Shown in pieces: positions 15,444 through 28,185 of a stretch of DNA of 64,000 nt (its first letter is position 1; every line of letters begins with the position of its first letter). Below the pieces are notes generated by a model. That model was given only the letters and a program-made list of their open reading frames with translations, searched no databases and had not been told where the DNA came from. The DNA comes from Microvirga sp. SRT01. Lineage in GTDB: Bacteria > Pseudomonadota > Alphaproteobacteria > Sphingomonadales > Sphingomonadaceae. The DNA lies in contig JAGSNX010000004.1 of NCBI GenBank assembly GCA_018139225.1, positions 186,001-250,000 of the forward strand. Reading direction: 5' to 3'. Both the position numbers and the translations under genes were made by a program.

Positions 15444-16811
15444 TCAGTCGATCGACCATTCCCATACACCGATGTCCTTGGAATCGGTGAAAACCATCCG
15501 CAGCCATCGGGTGGTCGCCGGGTGTGCGACGACGATCGGCGAACCGCTGCGAACCGCGTCCGGAGCCAGCGCCAACCAGGTGCGACCGTCGTGCGACTGC
15601 TCGATGCGGAAACGATATGGCTTCGTCGCAAATTCGGGCCGAAGTCGCGTTTCGCGGACCTGCCGGATCGCGCCGAGATCGGCGATCAGGGTCGCAGCAC
15701 CCGTTCCCGTCGGTTTCCACACGGTGGCGTAATTGTCGTCCGCCGCACGATCCGGTCCGTGCAGCGAATCGCCCGCGCTGCCGCTCGCCTGCCAGCGGAG
15801 ACCGCGACGGCGCTGGGCCGCGAAGCCGGACACCGCCGCGCCGGCATGGGTCGGTATGACCTTCGCGATCGTGCCGTTCGCCGCAAATAGAAGCGCGTCG
15901 ACCGCCACCTGCCGCTTCACGTCGGTGCCGGCGGAATCGAAGGGCAGGCCCTGCCGGTGGTAGAGGATGTAGGGCTTGCCGCCGGACCGGAAGACGGCGT
16001 GGTGGCCGGGGCTGATCACCTGTCGCGCGGCGTCGGTCTGAAGGATCGGGCTGGTCGCGCCCTCCGTGAATGGGCCGAACGGCGTCGCGCCGACGGCGTA
16101 GCGGACCTTGTACGTGTCCTTGGTCGTGTTGCCGTCGCTGTAGGTCAGGACATAGCGGCCGTTCGCCTTCACCATGAACGGCCCCTCGAAATAGTTCGTG
16201 GGCGTCACGTCGCGGACCGGACCGTCGAAACCGATCATGTCGGGTTTCAGCTTCGCGACGAAGCAATGCCCATTGGTCCAGTTCCAGCCCGAACCCCAGT
16301 ACAGATACGCCTGCCCGTCGTCGTCGATGAAGGCCTCCGCGTCGATCATGTGATACTTCGGCGCGAACGCCTTGTTCACCAGCGGCTTGCCGCCATTCGC
16401 ATCGCGCCACGGCCCCGCCGCAGAGGGCGCGGTACCGACCCAGATCTCGTTGCCGACCGAGACGTACATCCACCAGCGGCCATCCTTCGCCTGCACGACG
16501 GACGGTGCCCAGACCTTGGCGTCGCCCGACGTGGGGCTGGTCGCCGCCCGTTTGGTCGGCCAGTCGGGTGTCGAGAAGGTCCAGTCGCGCCCGTTGTCCG
16601 ACTGCCAGAGGCCGAGCCGGTCATCGCCCCACGGATCGATCGTCGCGAAGATGTACCAGCGGCCCTTGTCGCGGACGATCGACGGGTCGGCGAAATAGCC
16701 CGGCAGCAACGGGTTGCCCGCACCGGGCGCATCCCAGCGCGGTGCCGGAACGTCCGCTGCCACCCCCGCTCCGGCGATACACAAAGCGAGGATGGCGAGC
16801 GCGTTTTTCAT
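15444..16811 (-). CDS. GH43 glycosidase with C-terminal F5/8-type module
   Basis: A 455-residue protein: signal peptide (about 1-19), a GH43 propeller (~30-310) and a C-terminal discoidin/CBM32-like module (~320-455). Catalytic residues are visible in YFADPSIVRDKGRWYIFAT, MIDAEAFIDDDG and NYFEGPFMVK, and GHHAVF is the late His motif. The domain order matches GH43 arabinofuranosidase/xylosidase types with an attached binding domain; the linkage is not assignable. It starts 7 nt after the TonB-dependent receptor's stop, whose TGAGGT includes its ribosome-binding site, so it forms one operon with the receptor. Confidence 0.85.
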   Translation of the reverse strand: MKNALAILALCIAGAGVAADVPAPRWDAPGAGNPLLPGYFADPSIVRDKGRWYIFATIDPWGDDRLGLWQSDNGRDWTFSTPDWPTKRAATSPTSGDAKVWAPSVVQAKDGRWWMYVSVGNEIWVGTAPSAAGPWRDANGGKPLVNKAFAPKYHMIDAEAFIDDDGQAYLYWGSGWNWTNGHCFVAKLKPDMIGFDGPVRDVTPTNYFEGPFMVKANGRYVLTYSDGNTTKDTYKVRYAVGATPFGPFTEGATSPILQTDAARQVISPGHHAVFRSGGKPYILYHRQGLPFDSAGTDVKRQVAVDALLFAANGTIAKVIPTHAGAAVSGFAAQRRRGLRWQASGSAGDSLHGPDRAADDNYATVWKPTGTGAATLIADLGAIRQVRETRLRPEFATKPYRFRIEQSHDGRTWLALAPDAVRSGSPIVVAHPATTRWLRMVFTDSKDIGVWEWSID

Positions 16812-16818
16812 CGTAACC

Positions 16819-19815
16819 TCAGAACCGGAACCGGGCACCGAGGCTGTAGTAGCGCCCTTCCTCGCGAACATCGCGCGGGAAGAACTGCGTGGCGTTGTAG
16901 TTGCGGTAGTTGTTGAACGGCGTCGCCAGGATGTTGTTGATATCCGCCGTCAGCGTCAGGTTCTTGAACGGCGTATAGGCCAGCGAGTAGTCGAGACGCT
17001 CGACCGCGCGCGTCGTCTCGCCGGCATATTGCTCCTCGTTCACGTTGCGGTTGAAGCTGTTCACGTACTGGCTGCGACGGTTGTACGACAGTCGCGTCGA
17101 GATCGGCCCGCGCTCGTAGAACGCAGTCAGGTTGTACGTCCACTTCGATACGCCGGTGATCGGCACGATCGGGGCCTGTTCGCCCAGCGCGGACGGCAGT
17201 TCGTTGGTGCCGTCCAGATAGGTGACGTTCGCCTGTCCGCCGAATCCGCTGAGGAAGCCGGGCAGGAAGTCGAAGAACGACTGGACGCCGATTTCCGCGC
17301 CCTTGACCTTGCCGGCCCCGGCATTTTCCGGCTGCGTCAACTGGACGCGGCCCAACCCCTCGAAGTTCTCGACCGGGTTGGTGTAGGTGTTGATGAAGCC
17401 GTACAGGTCGCGATAGAATACCGCGCCGGTCAGCGACCCCGTCTTCGAGAAATACCATTCCAGCGTGGCATCGAAATTGTTCGAGGTCAGCGGCTGGAGG
17501 TTGGGATTGCCGCGGGTGATGAAGGCGTTGAACAGCGGCTGTCCGTCCGGCCCGGTGGTCTGCCCGCCCGAGGTCTGGCTGTTGAACGTCACGGTCGCGC
17601 CCGGGTTCAGCTGACCGAACGTGGGGCGGGTGCGCGTTTCCGTATAGGCGAAGCGCGCCTGGAATTTGGGCGTGAACTTGATCCGCATATTCGCGGACGG
17701 CAGGATATCGAGGTAGTTCTGCTTGTTCGTGATCGGATCGATGCTGGCGACGCCCGCGGCATCGACAGAGCGCTGGAAGCCCGAATAGCGGCCGTCGGTG
17801 TTCACCGCGCGCACGCCGAACGTCCCGTCGATCTCCAGACCGCCGACCGTCAGCTCATACTTGCCCTGCGCGTAGAAGGCGTAGGTCTGCTCGGCCGCGG
17901 TGAAGCCGCCAAGCGGATCGAGCGGAATGATCGCCGTCTGGAAACGGGCGAGGTTGTCGGCGATGCCCGCATCGGTCGGGTTCGCCGCCGCAAGCTGCGT
18001 CAGCGCCGCGATCGACGCCTGCTGAAGACCAGCGAAATTCTCGCGGATGTTCGAACGGCTCGGCATCAGCCAGTTCTGGAAACCGGGCAGCGTGTCGCTG
18101 CGGAAGCCGTCCGTCACCGTCTCCAGCGCGCCCGACGGCAGGCTGGCGAGCGGAATGCCGAGTGTCGAGGTGTTCGCGTAGCGGTTGCCCTGGTCCAGGC
18201 TGGAATTGCGATCGACGTAGCGGACGCCGAACTGGATCGACGGCAGCACCGCGAAGTCGGTGGCGAGATCGACGTCGGCGCGCCACTGGATGCCGTCGCC
18301 TTTCGCCTTGTAGCGACGCTCGTAATAGCCGCGCCACGCATAGTTGGCGGGGTTCTGCGCGTCATATCCGTTCAGATCGTAATCGACCGATCCCTTCACG
18401 TCGAACGCCGCGTTGACGGTGGGCGCGGAGGTGAACTGGGAGTCGAGGCTGTACTCGCTCGCGGTGTAGGTCGACGTGGTATAGGCGAAATCGCTCGAAA
18501 TCTTCGCGCGACCGACACTCCAGACGAAGCCGATCGCCCCCTGATAGGTGTCGGTGCGGTCGTTGTTGGTCGAACGGTACATCTCTGCCGGGTAGCCGCC
18601 GGTCTTGGTCAGGCTGGCGGCCTTGTTCGGCTCACCCTTGACCAGCACGACGTTGCTCAGGGTCGGGCGAACGCCGTCGACGCTCGCGCGTTCGAGGTTG
18701 GCGTTGAACCACTCGTTCGCCGCCTCGCCGCGATATGCCTGCCACAGGCCGTCGGCATAGATTTCGAGGTTCGACGCGGGCTTCCACTGGAGCGAGCCAT
18801 TGATCGACGGCCGCCAGCGCTTGCCGCGGCTGTAGTAATTGCCGATCGAGCCGGGGAAGGCGAACGCGTTGCCGACGCCGGGAGTGGTGACCGGCAGGTC
18901 GTCGTCGGTGGTACCGAGGTCGCCGACCGGCGTCCGCACGAACGCCTCGTCATAGCGGACGGCGTTGCGATAGTGCGACTGCGTGTAGGCGAAGTTGATG
19001 AGCGCGCCGAAGTCGCCGATCCCCGTCTCCCAACGGTTGCTGATGAGCAGGTTGCCGTTGGGGTCGTACTTGTTCGACTGGTCGTTGTACGTACCGCGGA
19101 TCGCGCCGGCGATCTCCAGCCCGTCGAAGTCGAACGGGCGACGCGAGCGCACGTTGATCAGGCCGGCGAGGCCCGGCTCGATCAGGTTCGACGTGCCCGA
19201 CTTGTACACCTCCAGCGCGGCCAACGCACCGGCGGGGAAATCCTGCAACGCGACGCCGCGGTTCTCCGCGGTGAAGATCTCGCGACCGTTGAATGTGGTC
19301 GTCAGGTCGGGCAGGCCGCGGACCAGCACGCCGTTCGCTTCGTCGTTCGAGCGGTTGACCTGCACGCCGGTGATGCGGGCCAGCGCCTCCGAGGCGTTGT
19401 TGTCGGGCAGCTTGCCGATATCCTCGGCAACGATCGCGTCGATGATCGAGTCGGAATCGCGCTTCAACGCCTGCGCGGAGCTGAGGCTTTGGCGGAACCC
19501 GGTCACGACGATATCGCCGTCGTCGCCTTGCGCGGCGTAGCCGGCGGGCGGTGCGGCCCGTGCCGCCTGCTGGTCCTGGCCGCCCTCCGGCGACTGCGGC
19601 GCGGTCGGCGTCTGCGGAGCGGCCGGCCCGGGGGCGATATCGGCGCCGGGGTTGACCTGAGCCGCGGTGCCGGCGGCAGGCGCATCCTGCGCGGCGGTGG
19701 CGGGCGCATCCTGCGCGGTGGCGGCAGGCGCATCCTGCGCGGCGGCGGGCATCGCGCCGGCGATCACCAACGCCATCGTGGCGCTCGACAACAGGAATAG
19801 GGGTGCGCGCTTCAT
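16819..19815 (-). CDS. TonB-dependent receptor, Xanthomonas/Caulobacter type
   Basis: A 998-residue outer-membrane importer. The signal peptide (1-25) is followed by an Ala/Pro/Gln-rich linker with three AQDAPAxx repeats. The plug domain follows (DIVVTGFRQSLSSAQALKR..., IVAEDIGKLPDNNASEALARITGVQV), then a 22-strand barrel ending in the aromatic RFRF. This plug signature marks the TonB-Xanth-Caul group, whose members often import plant oligosaccharides. It leads the minus-strand glycosidase operon, so its cargo is probably arabino- or galacto-oligosaccharide. The start at 19815 follows GGAGAGGAC. Candidate operators lie at 19925-19960. Confidence 0.93.
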   Translation of the reverse strand: MKRAPLFLLSSATMALVIAGAMPAAAQDAPAATAQDAPATAAQDAPAAGTAAQVNPGADIAPGPAAPQTPTAPQSPEGGQDQQAARAAPPAGYAAQGDDGDIVVTGFRQSLSSAQALKRDSDSIIDAIVAEDIGKLPDNNASEALARITGVQVNRSNDEANGVLVRGLPDLTTTFNGREIFTAENRGVALQDFPAGALAALEVYKSGTSNLIEPGLAGLINVRSRRPFDFDGLEIAGAIRGTYNDQSNKYDPNGNLLISNRWETGIGDFGALINFAYTQSHYRNAVRYDEAFVRTPVGDLGTTDDDLPVTTPGVGNAFAFPGSIGNYYSRGKRWRPSINGSLQWKPASNLEIYADGLWQAYRGEAANEWFNANLERASVDGVRPTLSNVVLVKGEPNKAASLTKTGGYPAEMYRSTNNDRTDTYQGAIGFVWSVGRAKISSDFAYTTSTYTASEYSLDSQFTSAPTVNAAFDVKGSVDYDLNGYDAQNPANYAWRGYYERRYKAKGDGIQWRADVDLATDFAVLPSIQFGVRYVDRNSSLDQGNRYANTSTLGIPLASLPSGALETVTDGFRSDTLPGFQNWLMPSRSNIRENFAGLQQASIAALTQLAAANPTDAGIADNLARFQTAIIPLDPLGGFTAAEQTYAFYAQGKYELTVGGLEIDGTFGVRAVNTDGRYSGFQRSVDAAGVASIDPITNKQNYLDILPSANMRIKFTPKFQARFAYTETRTRPTFGQLNPGATVTFNSQTSGGQTTGPDGQPLFNAFITRGNPNLQPLTSNNFDATLEWYFSKTGSLTGAVFYRDLYGFINTYTNPVENFEGLGRVQLTQPENAGAGKVKGAEIGVQSFFDFLPGFLSGFGGQANVTYLDGTNELPSALGEQAPIVPITGVSKWTYNLTAFYERGPISTRLSYNRRSQYVNSFNRNVNEEQYAGETTRAVERLDYSLAYTPFKNLTLTADINNILATPFNNYRNYNATQFFPRDVREEGRYYSLGARFRF
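19669..19740 (-). repeat. Three 24-bp tandem repeats coding AQDAPAxx
   Basis: Residues 26-49 of the TonB-dependent receptor repeat an 8-residue unit three times (AQDAPAAT, AQDAPATA, AQDAPAAG). It sits just after the signal-peptide cleavage region and forms a flexible periplasmic N-terminus. Copy number may vary between strains. Confidence 0.8.
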
Positions 19816-19924
19816 CGTCTCGTCCTCTCCACCGGTGCGATGTGCACCGTGCGGCCGTGCTCGGCCTGCTGAACCCGGGAGATCCCGACGCCGGACGGCG
19901 GCGGTAATACCCGCCGCCGCGCTA

Positions 19925-19960
19925 GTCCGCTTTATCGGACGAATGCAATATATGTCGGAC
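19925..19960. promoter_or_regulatory. Cluster of candidate operators upstream of the TonB-dependent receptor
   Basis: GTCCG at 19925-19929 faces TTTATCGGAC at 19931-19940, and TATGTCGGAC follows at 19951-19960. The last two share TNTNTCGGAC and are spaced by exactly 20 bp, about two helical turns. The cores fit the FadR-type GTNNNAC pattern. The spot, 110-145 nt before the receptor ATG, suits a promoter region. Confidence 0.4.
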
Positions 19961-19979
19961 TTAACAATGCGATAAGCGA

Positions 19980-20006
19980 CGGGAGTGTGGCCTATCTGCA
20001 CTCCCG
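19980..20006. terminator. Hairpin after the GH2 gene
   Basis: CGGGAGTG (19980-19987) pairs with CACTCCCG (19999-20006) around an 11-nt loop, 40 nt past the GH2 stop. There is no T-run, so termination is not certain. The gap 19816-20046 otherwise holds the receptor promoter region. Confidence 0.4.
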
Positions 20007-20046
20007 CCGCGACGTAACGCGCTCATTCCGCGGCCAGTTGAGGGAA

Positions 20047-23379
<3,333 letters not shown>

Positions 23380-23402
23380 TCAATTGGCGGGAGAGGTACA
23401 GA

Positions 23403-24899
23403 ATGACGATGTCACGCCGCACGATCCTGGCCGCTGCGGTGGCTTCCCTGACGGCCGCGCCCGCACTGGCGGCCGATCCCGCCGTGACGCTGCCGATCCG
23501 CGTCGATGTCGAGCATCCGGGCACGCCGTTCGAGGGATGGGGCACCGCGTTGGCGTGGTTCGCGAGCGTCACCGGCGGCTATCCGGATGCGACGCGCAAC
23601 CGGCTGGCGGACCTGTTCTACGGACCGGACGGGCTCGGCTGGACGATCGCGCGGTACAATATCGGCGGCGGCAATCCGCCGGGCACCTCGGGCTATTTGC
23701 GGGTCGGCGGTGCGATCCCCGGCTTCTGGCGGCAACCCGCGGGCACGACCGGCAGCGACTGGTGGCGGGCGGACGATGCGCGGGTGTGGGACTGGTCCGC
23801 CGACGCGTCGCAACGCTGGTGGCTGGACGCGATCCGGGTGCGCGTGAAGACGCCGATCTACGAGGCATTCTCCAACTCGCCGCCGTGGTTCATGACGGTC
23901 AGCGGCAAGGTGTCGGGCGCGGAGAAGGCGACGGACGACAATCTCCGCCCCGGTCACGAAGCGACGTTTGCAAGCTATCTCGCGCGCGTGGTCGAGGAAT
24001 TGCAGCGCCGCCACGGAATCGCGTTTCGCACGCTGTCGCCGGTCAACGAGCCCAATACCGATTACTGGTTCGCCGCGAACAAGCAGGAGGGGGCGCACTG
24101 GTCGCCCGCGCGGCAGGCGATGATGATCGACGTCAGCGACGCGGCGCTCAAGGCGCGCGGGCTGAAGACCGTCGTCTCCGCGCCGGACGAGACGAGTTCG
24201 AACCTGTTCCTCGAAGATTGGGCCGGCTACCCGGCTGCGACCCGCGCGCGGATCGGGCAGTTGAACGTCCACTCGTACGGCACGCTGAACCAGAGCGGCG
24301 TCCGCGATGCGGCGCGGGCGGCCAACATCCGGCTGTGGATGTCGGAAGTCGACCTGTCCGCCGACAAAACGGTGGAGGATTTCACCGACATCCGCCCGGC
24401 GCTGGCGCTGGGCGAGCGGATCATCGGCGACCTGAAGAAACTGGAACCCGCCGCCTGGGTGTTCTGGCAGGCGGTCGAGGACGACAGCGCGCGCGACGGC
24501 AAGCCGGGGTCGAACTGGGGCCTGATCAAGATGGACCTGCGCGCCCCCGCCGCCGGGCCGCACCGGATCGCGATCACGCCCAAATACTGGGCGATGGCGA
24601 ACTTCAGCCGCTACATCAGGCCCGGCATGTCGCTGGTCAAAGTGGATGACGTCGACAGCGTAGCGGCATTGAGCGCGGACGGCGCGGAGGTGGCGCTGGT
24701 CCACGTCAATCCGGGCTGGTCGCCGCGCAATCTGGTATTATCGCTTCAGGGCGCATGGCGGGTCGAGACGATCGTCACCGATGCCGGGCGCAAGTCGGAG
24801 AAGACCGGATCGGTGCAGGCGTGCGGCACGATCCGCGCGGTGGCGCCGCCGCGGGGGATCACGACGCTGAGGCTGGTGCGGACGGCGGCTCGCTGCTGA
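23403..24899 (+). CDS. Secreted GH30 glycosidase, endo-beta-1,6-galactanase-like
   Basis: A 498-residue protein with a Tat-like signal (MSRRTILAAAVASL...ALA). The GH30 barrel has the acid/base Glu216 in LSPVNEPNTD and the nucleophile Glu315 in LWMSEVDLS, and a C-terminal beta-sandwich. The FEGWGTALAWFA opening (residues 43-54) followed by ARYNIGGGN is the pattern I know from GH30 endo-beta-1,6-galactanases that trim type II arabinogalactan side chains; this subfamily call is moderate. GGGAGAGG lies 6 nt before the ATG. It diverges from the GH2 gene and converges on the SleB-like gene with only 4 nt between. Confidence 0.85.
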   Translation: MTMSRRTILAAAVASLTAAPALAADPAVTLPIRVDVEHPGTPFEGWGTALAWFASVTGGYPDATRNRLADLFYGPDGLGWTIARYNIGGGNPPGTSGYLRVGGAIPGFWRQPAGTTGSDWWRADDARVWDWSADASQRWWLDAIRVRVKTPIYEAFSNSPPWFMTVSGKVSGAEKATDDNLRPGHEATFASYLARVVEELQRRHGIAFRTLSPVNEPNTDYWFAANKQEGAHWSPARQAMMIDVSDAALKARGLKTVVSAPDETSSNLFLEDWAGYPAATRARIGQLNVHSYGTLNQSGVRDAARAANIRLWMSEVDLSADKTVEDFTDIRPALALGERIIGDLKKLEPAAWVFWQAVEDDSARDGKPGSNWGLIKMDLRAPAAGPHRIAITPKYWAMANFSRYIRPGMSLVKVDDVDSVAALSADGAEVALVHVNPGWSPRNLVLSLQGAWRVETIVTDAGRKSEKTGSVQACGTIRAVAPPRGITTLRLVRTAARC

Positions 24900-24903
24900 C
24901 CGG

Positions 24904-25788
24904 CTATTCGGCGGCGGCCATATTCATGTCGCCGCCGGGCATCGCGACGCCGCGGTGGATTCGCACGCCCGACATCGACGCCAGCTTCACCGGCTCCGCG
25001 GTTGGCTCGGCGGCAGGCTCGGCGGCGGCGGTGTCGGTGGCGCCGCGGTGGATAGCCACGCCGTGGACGGTATCGCCGCTCGGCTGAGGGTCGGCGGCGG
25101 CGAGCAGCGTTTCGGTACCCGGCTCCACGCCGGCATAACGCTGGCGCAGGCTGAGCGCCCCCGCCATCGCCCCGCGCCAGCGATAGAAGATATGCGCGCC
25201 GATCTGGCCGATGCGTGACAGGCTGGGGGCCCACCAGGGCGATACCGCAAAGGTGTGATAGAAGGTCGCGACGCCGACGGGTGCATAGACCGCACCGCTC
25301 AGGGCGGCGGCGGCGACGCGGCGCGCGCGCTCCCACGAGCCGACATCGCGCTGGCGATCCATTGACCCGTCGCAGGCGAAGCTGAACTGGCAGCCCTTGG
25401 ACGAGCGCTGATACACGACGCCGCAGACGCTGGACGGAAAGGCACGGTCGCGGACGCGATTGAGCACGACCTGCGCCACCGCGCGCTGGCCGTCGTCGGT
25501 TTCCGATCGCGCCTCGTAGTAAATGGCGGCGGTCAGGCAGTCCTCCGCGCGGTTCGCATCCGACAGGGAGCGGGCGGCGGAGGTGAACGGCTCGGCGGGC
25601 GCGGCCGGGGTGGCGATCGTCGTTTCCGGCTGCTGGTCCGGTGTCAGGCCGAAATCGGCGAGCAGCTTGGCCTGCGCCTTCGACAAGGCCGGCGGCGGCA
25701 CCGCCTGCACGACGCGCACGCGCTGTTCGGGCGCGCAGCCCGTGGCGGCCACAGTGGCGGCGATCGACAGGCTGAGGCGGAAGCGCAT
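24904..25788 (-). CDS. SleB/CwlJ-like cell wall hydrolase
   Basis: A 294-residue protein with a probable lipoprotein signal (lipobox VAATGC, Cys18). A Hydrolase_2 (SleB) domain covers about residues 82-205: CLTAAIYYEARSE contains the catalytic Glu, and CQFSFACDGSMDR and ATFYHTF follow. SleB-type enzymes are lytic transglycosylases or related peptidoglycan hydrolases; in alphaproteobacteria they act in the envelope, not in spores. The last ~60 residues are Ala/Glu/Pro-rich with two GVxIHRG motifs of unknown role. Not part of the sugar locus by function. Confidence 0.85.
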   Translation of the reverse strand: MRFRLSLSIAATVAATGCAPEQRVRVVQAVPPPALSKAQAKLLADFGLTPDQQPETTIATPAAPAEPFTSAARSLSDANRAEDCLTAAIYYEARSETDDGQRAVAQVVLNRVRDRAFPSSVCGVVYQRSSKGCQFSFACDGSMDRQRDVGSWERARRVAAAALSGAVYAPVGVATFYHTFAVSPWWAPSLSRIGQIGAHIFYRWRGAMAGALSLRQRYAGVEPGTETLLAAADPQPSGDTVHGVAIHRGATDTAAAEPAAEPTAEPVKLASMSGVRIHRGVAMPGGDMNMAAAE

Positions 25789-25909
25789 GTCGACCGACTA
25801 CCCGGATATGGTTGACCCCCCGTTAAAGACGAGCGCTTATTGTGCAGCGCAGCATAGCCACCATATCCAGGTGATGATCGGTCGCGCGAGCGGCTCATGA
25901 GGAGCAGAC

Positions 25910-26998
25910 ATGCGACGTATCTCCGACACATTGGCCCGTCTGGCCAAGTTCCAGCCGCCTTCCATGCCCTCCGCCGGCGGTGCGGGTGGTAGCGACCGGC
26001 TGGGGACGCTGACCGGCTTCGGCAGCAATCCCGGCGCGTTGCAGGCGCGGCTGCATGTGCCCGAGGGGCTAAAGCCCGGCGCGGCGCTGGTCGTGGCGCT
26101 GCATGGCTGTACGCAGACGGCGGCGGGGTACGATCACGGCACCGGCTGGTCGGATCTGGCCGACGCGGAGGGTTTTGTCGTGCTGCTGCCGGAACAGGCG
26201 CGCGGCAACAATGCGAACGTCTGTTTCAACTGGTTCGAGCCGGGCGACATCCGCCGCACCGGCGGCGAAGCTGAGTCGATCGCACAGATGATCCGCGCGA
26301 CGATCGCGCAGCACGGCATCGATCCGACGCGCGTCTTCGTCACCGGGCTGTCCGCGGGTGGGGCGATGACGGCGGTAATGCTGGCGACGTACCCGGAACT
26401 GTTCGCCGGCGGCGCGATCATCGGCGGCCTGCCCTATGGTTCCGCATCGAACGTGTCGCAGGCGCTCGACCGGATGCGCGGGCACGGGCTGGCCGGTGAC
26501 GAGGCGGCGGCCGCGGCGGTACGCGCCGCCGGCAAGACCACGCGCTGGCCGCGCGTGTCGGTGTGGCACGGCAGCGCGGATTCGACCGTCACCGCAGCGA
26601 ATATGGACCGGCTGACCGGCCAGTGGCGCACCGTCCACGGACTTCCCGCCGCACCGGACCGCGTCGAGACGGGTCCGCGCTGGGAACGCCGCGTGTGGGC
26701 GGACGCCGCGGGGCGCGATGCGGTCGAGCAATGGGCGATCGCCGGCATGGGCCACGGCGTGCCGGTCGATCCCGCCGCGCTGGGCCATGCGGGGCCTTAC
26801 ATGCTGGATGTCGGCCTCTCCAGCACGCTGGCGATCGCGCGATCCTGGGGCCTGACCGAACGGGTGAGCGTTGAGCGGACGGCGGAGGAGCCGGCGACGG
26901 CCTCTTCCTTCCCGGAGATGCCGTCGCTGGGGTCGATGCCGGCGGGCGTGCAGGATACGATCGATCGCGCGATGCGAGCGGCGGGATTGATGCGTTAA
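25910..26998 (+). CDS. PHB-depolymerase-family esterase
   Basis: A 362-residue alpha/beta hydrolase of the esterase/PHB depolymerase family. The oxyanion region HGCTQTAAGYD (65-75), the nucleophile Ser148 in TGLSAGGAMT, and a late His in GMGHGVP form the active-site set. No clear signal peptide is present, since the N-terminus is basic and short, so it may act in the cytoplasm on short PHA or acyl/feruloyl esters. A possible -35/-10 pair (TTGACC at 25812, CTTATT near 25836) lies in the 121-nt gap shared with the divergent SleB-like gene. The C-terminal ~60 residues are variable. Confidence 0.85.
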   Translation: MRRISDTLARLAKFQPPSMPSAGGAGGSDRLGTLTGFGSNPGALQARLHVPEGLKPGAALVVALHGCTQTAAGYDHGTGWSDLADAEGFVVLLPEQARGNNANVCFNWFEPGDIRRTGGEAESIAQMIRATIAQHGIDPTRVFVTGLSAGGAMTAVMLATYPELFAGGAIIGGLPYGSASNVSQALDRMRGHGLAGDEAAAAAVRAAGKTTRWPRVSVWHGSADSTVTAANMDRLTGQWRTVHGLPAAPDRVETGPRWERRVWADAAGRDAVEQWAIAGMGHGVPVDPAALGHAGPYMLDVGLSSTLAIARSWGLTERVSVERTAEEPATASSFPEMPSLGSMPAGVQDTIDRAMRAAGLMR

Positions 26999-27129
26999 CC
27001 TGCCAGCGATCGACGTTCTCGCGCGAAGGCGGAAATGGGGGAAATCACTGCCGCCGGTATCCGACATTACCGCCCACCCCTTGCCTACCGCCCCGCCTCG
27101 ATAGAGGACGGCAACGAGGGAGAGCCGGG

Positions 27130-28185
27130 TTGGCGAGCGTAAGCGTTTCAGGTCTGGCGAAAAGCTTCGGCGACACGCATGTCCTCTCGCCGACCGATCT
27201 GACGATCGAGGACGGGGAGTTCGTCGTCATCGTCGGGCCGTCGGGCTGCGGCAAGTCGACGCTGTTGCGGCTCATCGCCGGGCTGGAGACGCCGAGCGCC
27301 GGCCGGATCGCGATCGGTGGCCGCGACGTCACCGATGCCGCGCCGGCAGACCGCGGCGTGGCGATGGTGTTCCAGTCCTACGCGCTTTACCCGCATCTGA
27401 CCGTCGCCGGGAACATCGCCTTTCCGCTCAAGGTCGCCGGTCGCCCCAAGCACGAGATCGCCGAGCGCGTGGCCGCCGTCGCCGCGTCGCTCGACCTGAC
27501 CGACCTGCTCGATCGCAAGCCGCGCGCCTTATCGGGCGGTCAGCGGCAGCGCGTCTCGATCGCCCGCGCGATCGTCCGCCAGCCGAAGGTGCTGCTGCTC
27601 GACGAGCCGCTGTCCAACCTCGACAGTGAATTGCGCGTGCGGATGCGGCACGAATTCGCGCGGCTGCACCAGCAACTCGGCGCGACGATGATCTACGTCA
27701 CGCACGACCAGCTGGAGGCGATGACGCTGGCGAACCGGATCGTCGTGATGGCGAAGGGCCGCGTCGAGCAGGTCGGCGCGCCGCTGGACCTCTACGCCCG
27801 CCCCGCCAATCTGGCGGTGGCGAAGGCGATCGGCTCACCGGCGATCAACCTGATCCCGGTGACGGTGGTCGCCCCGGACGCGGTGCGGCTTCCGGACGGC
27901 GCGATCGTCAACGTCGGCGCGCGCGGCGTGACGGGCAGCGTCGCGACGCTCGGTATCCGGCCGGAGCATCTGTTCGCCGCGGACGACGGGCCGATCGCCG
28001 GCGCGGTGGAGCTGTTCGAGCGGCTCGGCCCGCTGTCGTTCGCGCATCTCGGCACCCGCCCGGACACGATCGTCGCACAACTTCCGGGCGATCGTCGCGT
28101 GACGCTGGGCGAGCCGCTGCGGTTCGGGGTCGATCCGACCGACACGCACCTGTTCGATGCGGAGGGACGCGCGATCACCCCTTGA
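27130..28185 (+). CDS. Sugar ABC transporter ATP-binding protein (MalK/UgpC type)
   Basis: A 351-residue ATPase. Walker A GPSGCGKST (36-44), Q-loop Gln82, signature LSGGQ (134-138), Walker B VLLLDEP (154-160) and an H-loop in YVTHDQ are all intact. The last ~110 residues form the TOBE/OB domain typical of CUT1 sugar importers. The start is TTG at 27130, preceded by GAGGGAG; MASVSVSGL gives the standard N-terminus. Its 3' end overlaps the 3' end of the convergent permease gene by 11 nt. It serves the permeases and binding protein encoded at 28175-31175 (inference from adjacency). Confidence 0.93.
   Translation: MASVSVSGLAKSFGDTHVLSPTDLTIEDGEFVVIVGPSGCGKSTLLRLIAGLETPSAGRIAIGGRDVTDAAPADRGVAMVFQSYALYPHLTVAGNIAFPLKVAGRPKHEIAERVAAVAASLDLTDLLDRKPRALSGGQRQRVSIARAIVRQPKVLLLDEPLSNLDSELRVRMRHEFARLHQQLGATMIYVTHDQLEAMTLANRIVVMAKGRVEQVGAPLDLYARPANLAVAKAIGSPAINLIPVTVVAPDAVRLPDGAIVNVGARGVTGSVATLGIRPEHLFAADDGPIAGAVELFERLGPLSFAHLGTRPDTIVAQLPGDRRVTLGEPLRFGVDPTDTHLFDAEGRAITP

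Noticed and set aside
16714..19800. Long + strand open frame of about 1000 codons opposite the TonB-dependent receptor
   Set aside because: The receptor on the other strand has signal peptide, plug and barrel motifs. The opposite frame has no recognisable domain and skewed Arg/Val composition.
25804..25868. GGATATGG/CCATATCC inverted repeat in the SleB-esterase gap
   Set aside because: Arms are 49 nt apart and short, so chance is a sufficient explanation.
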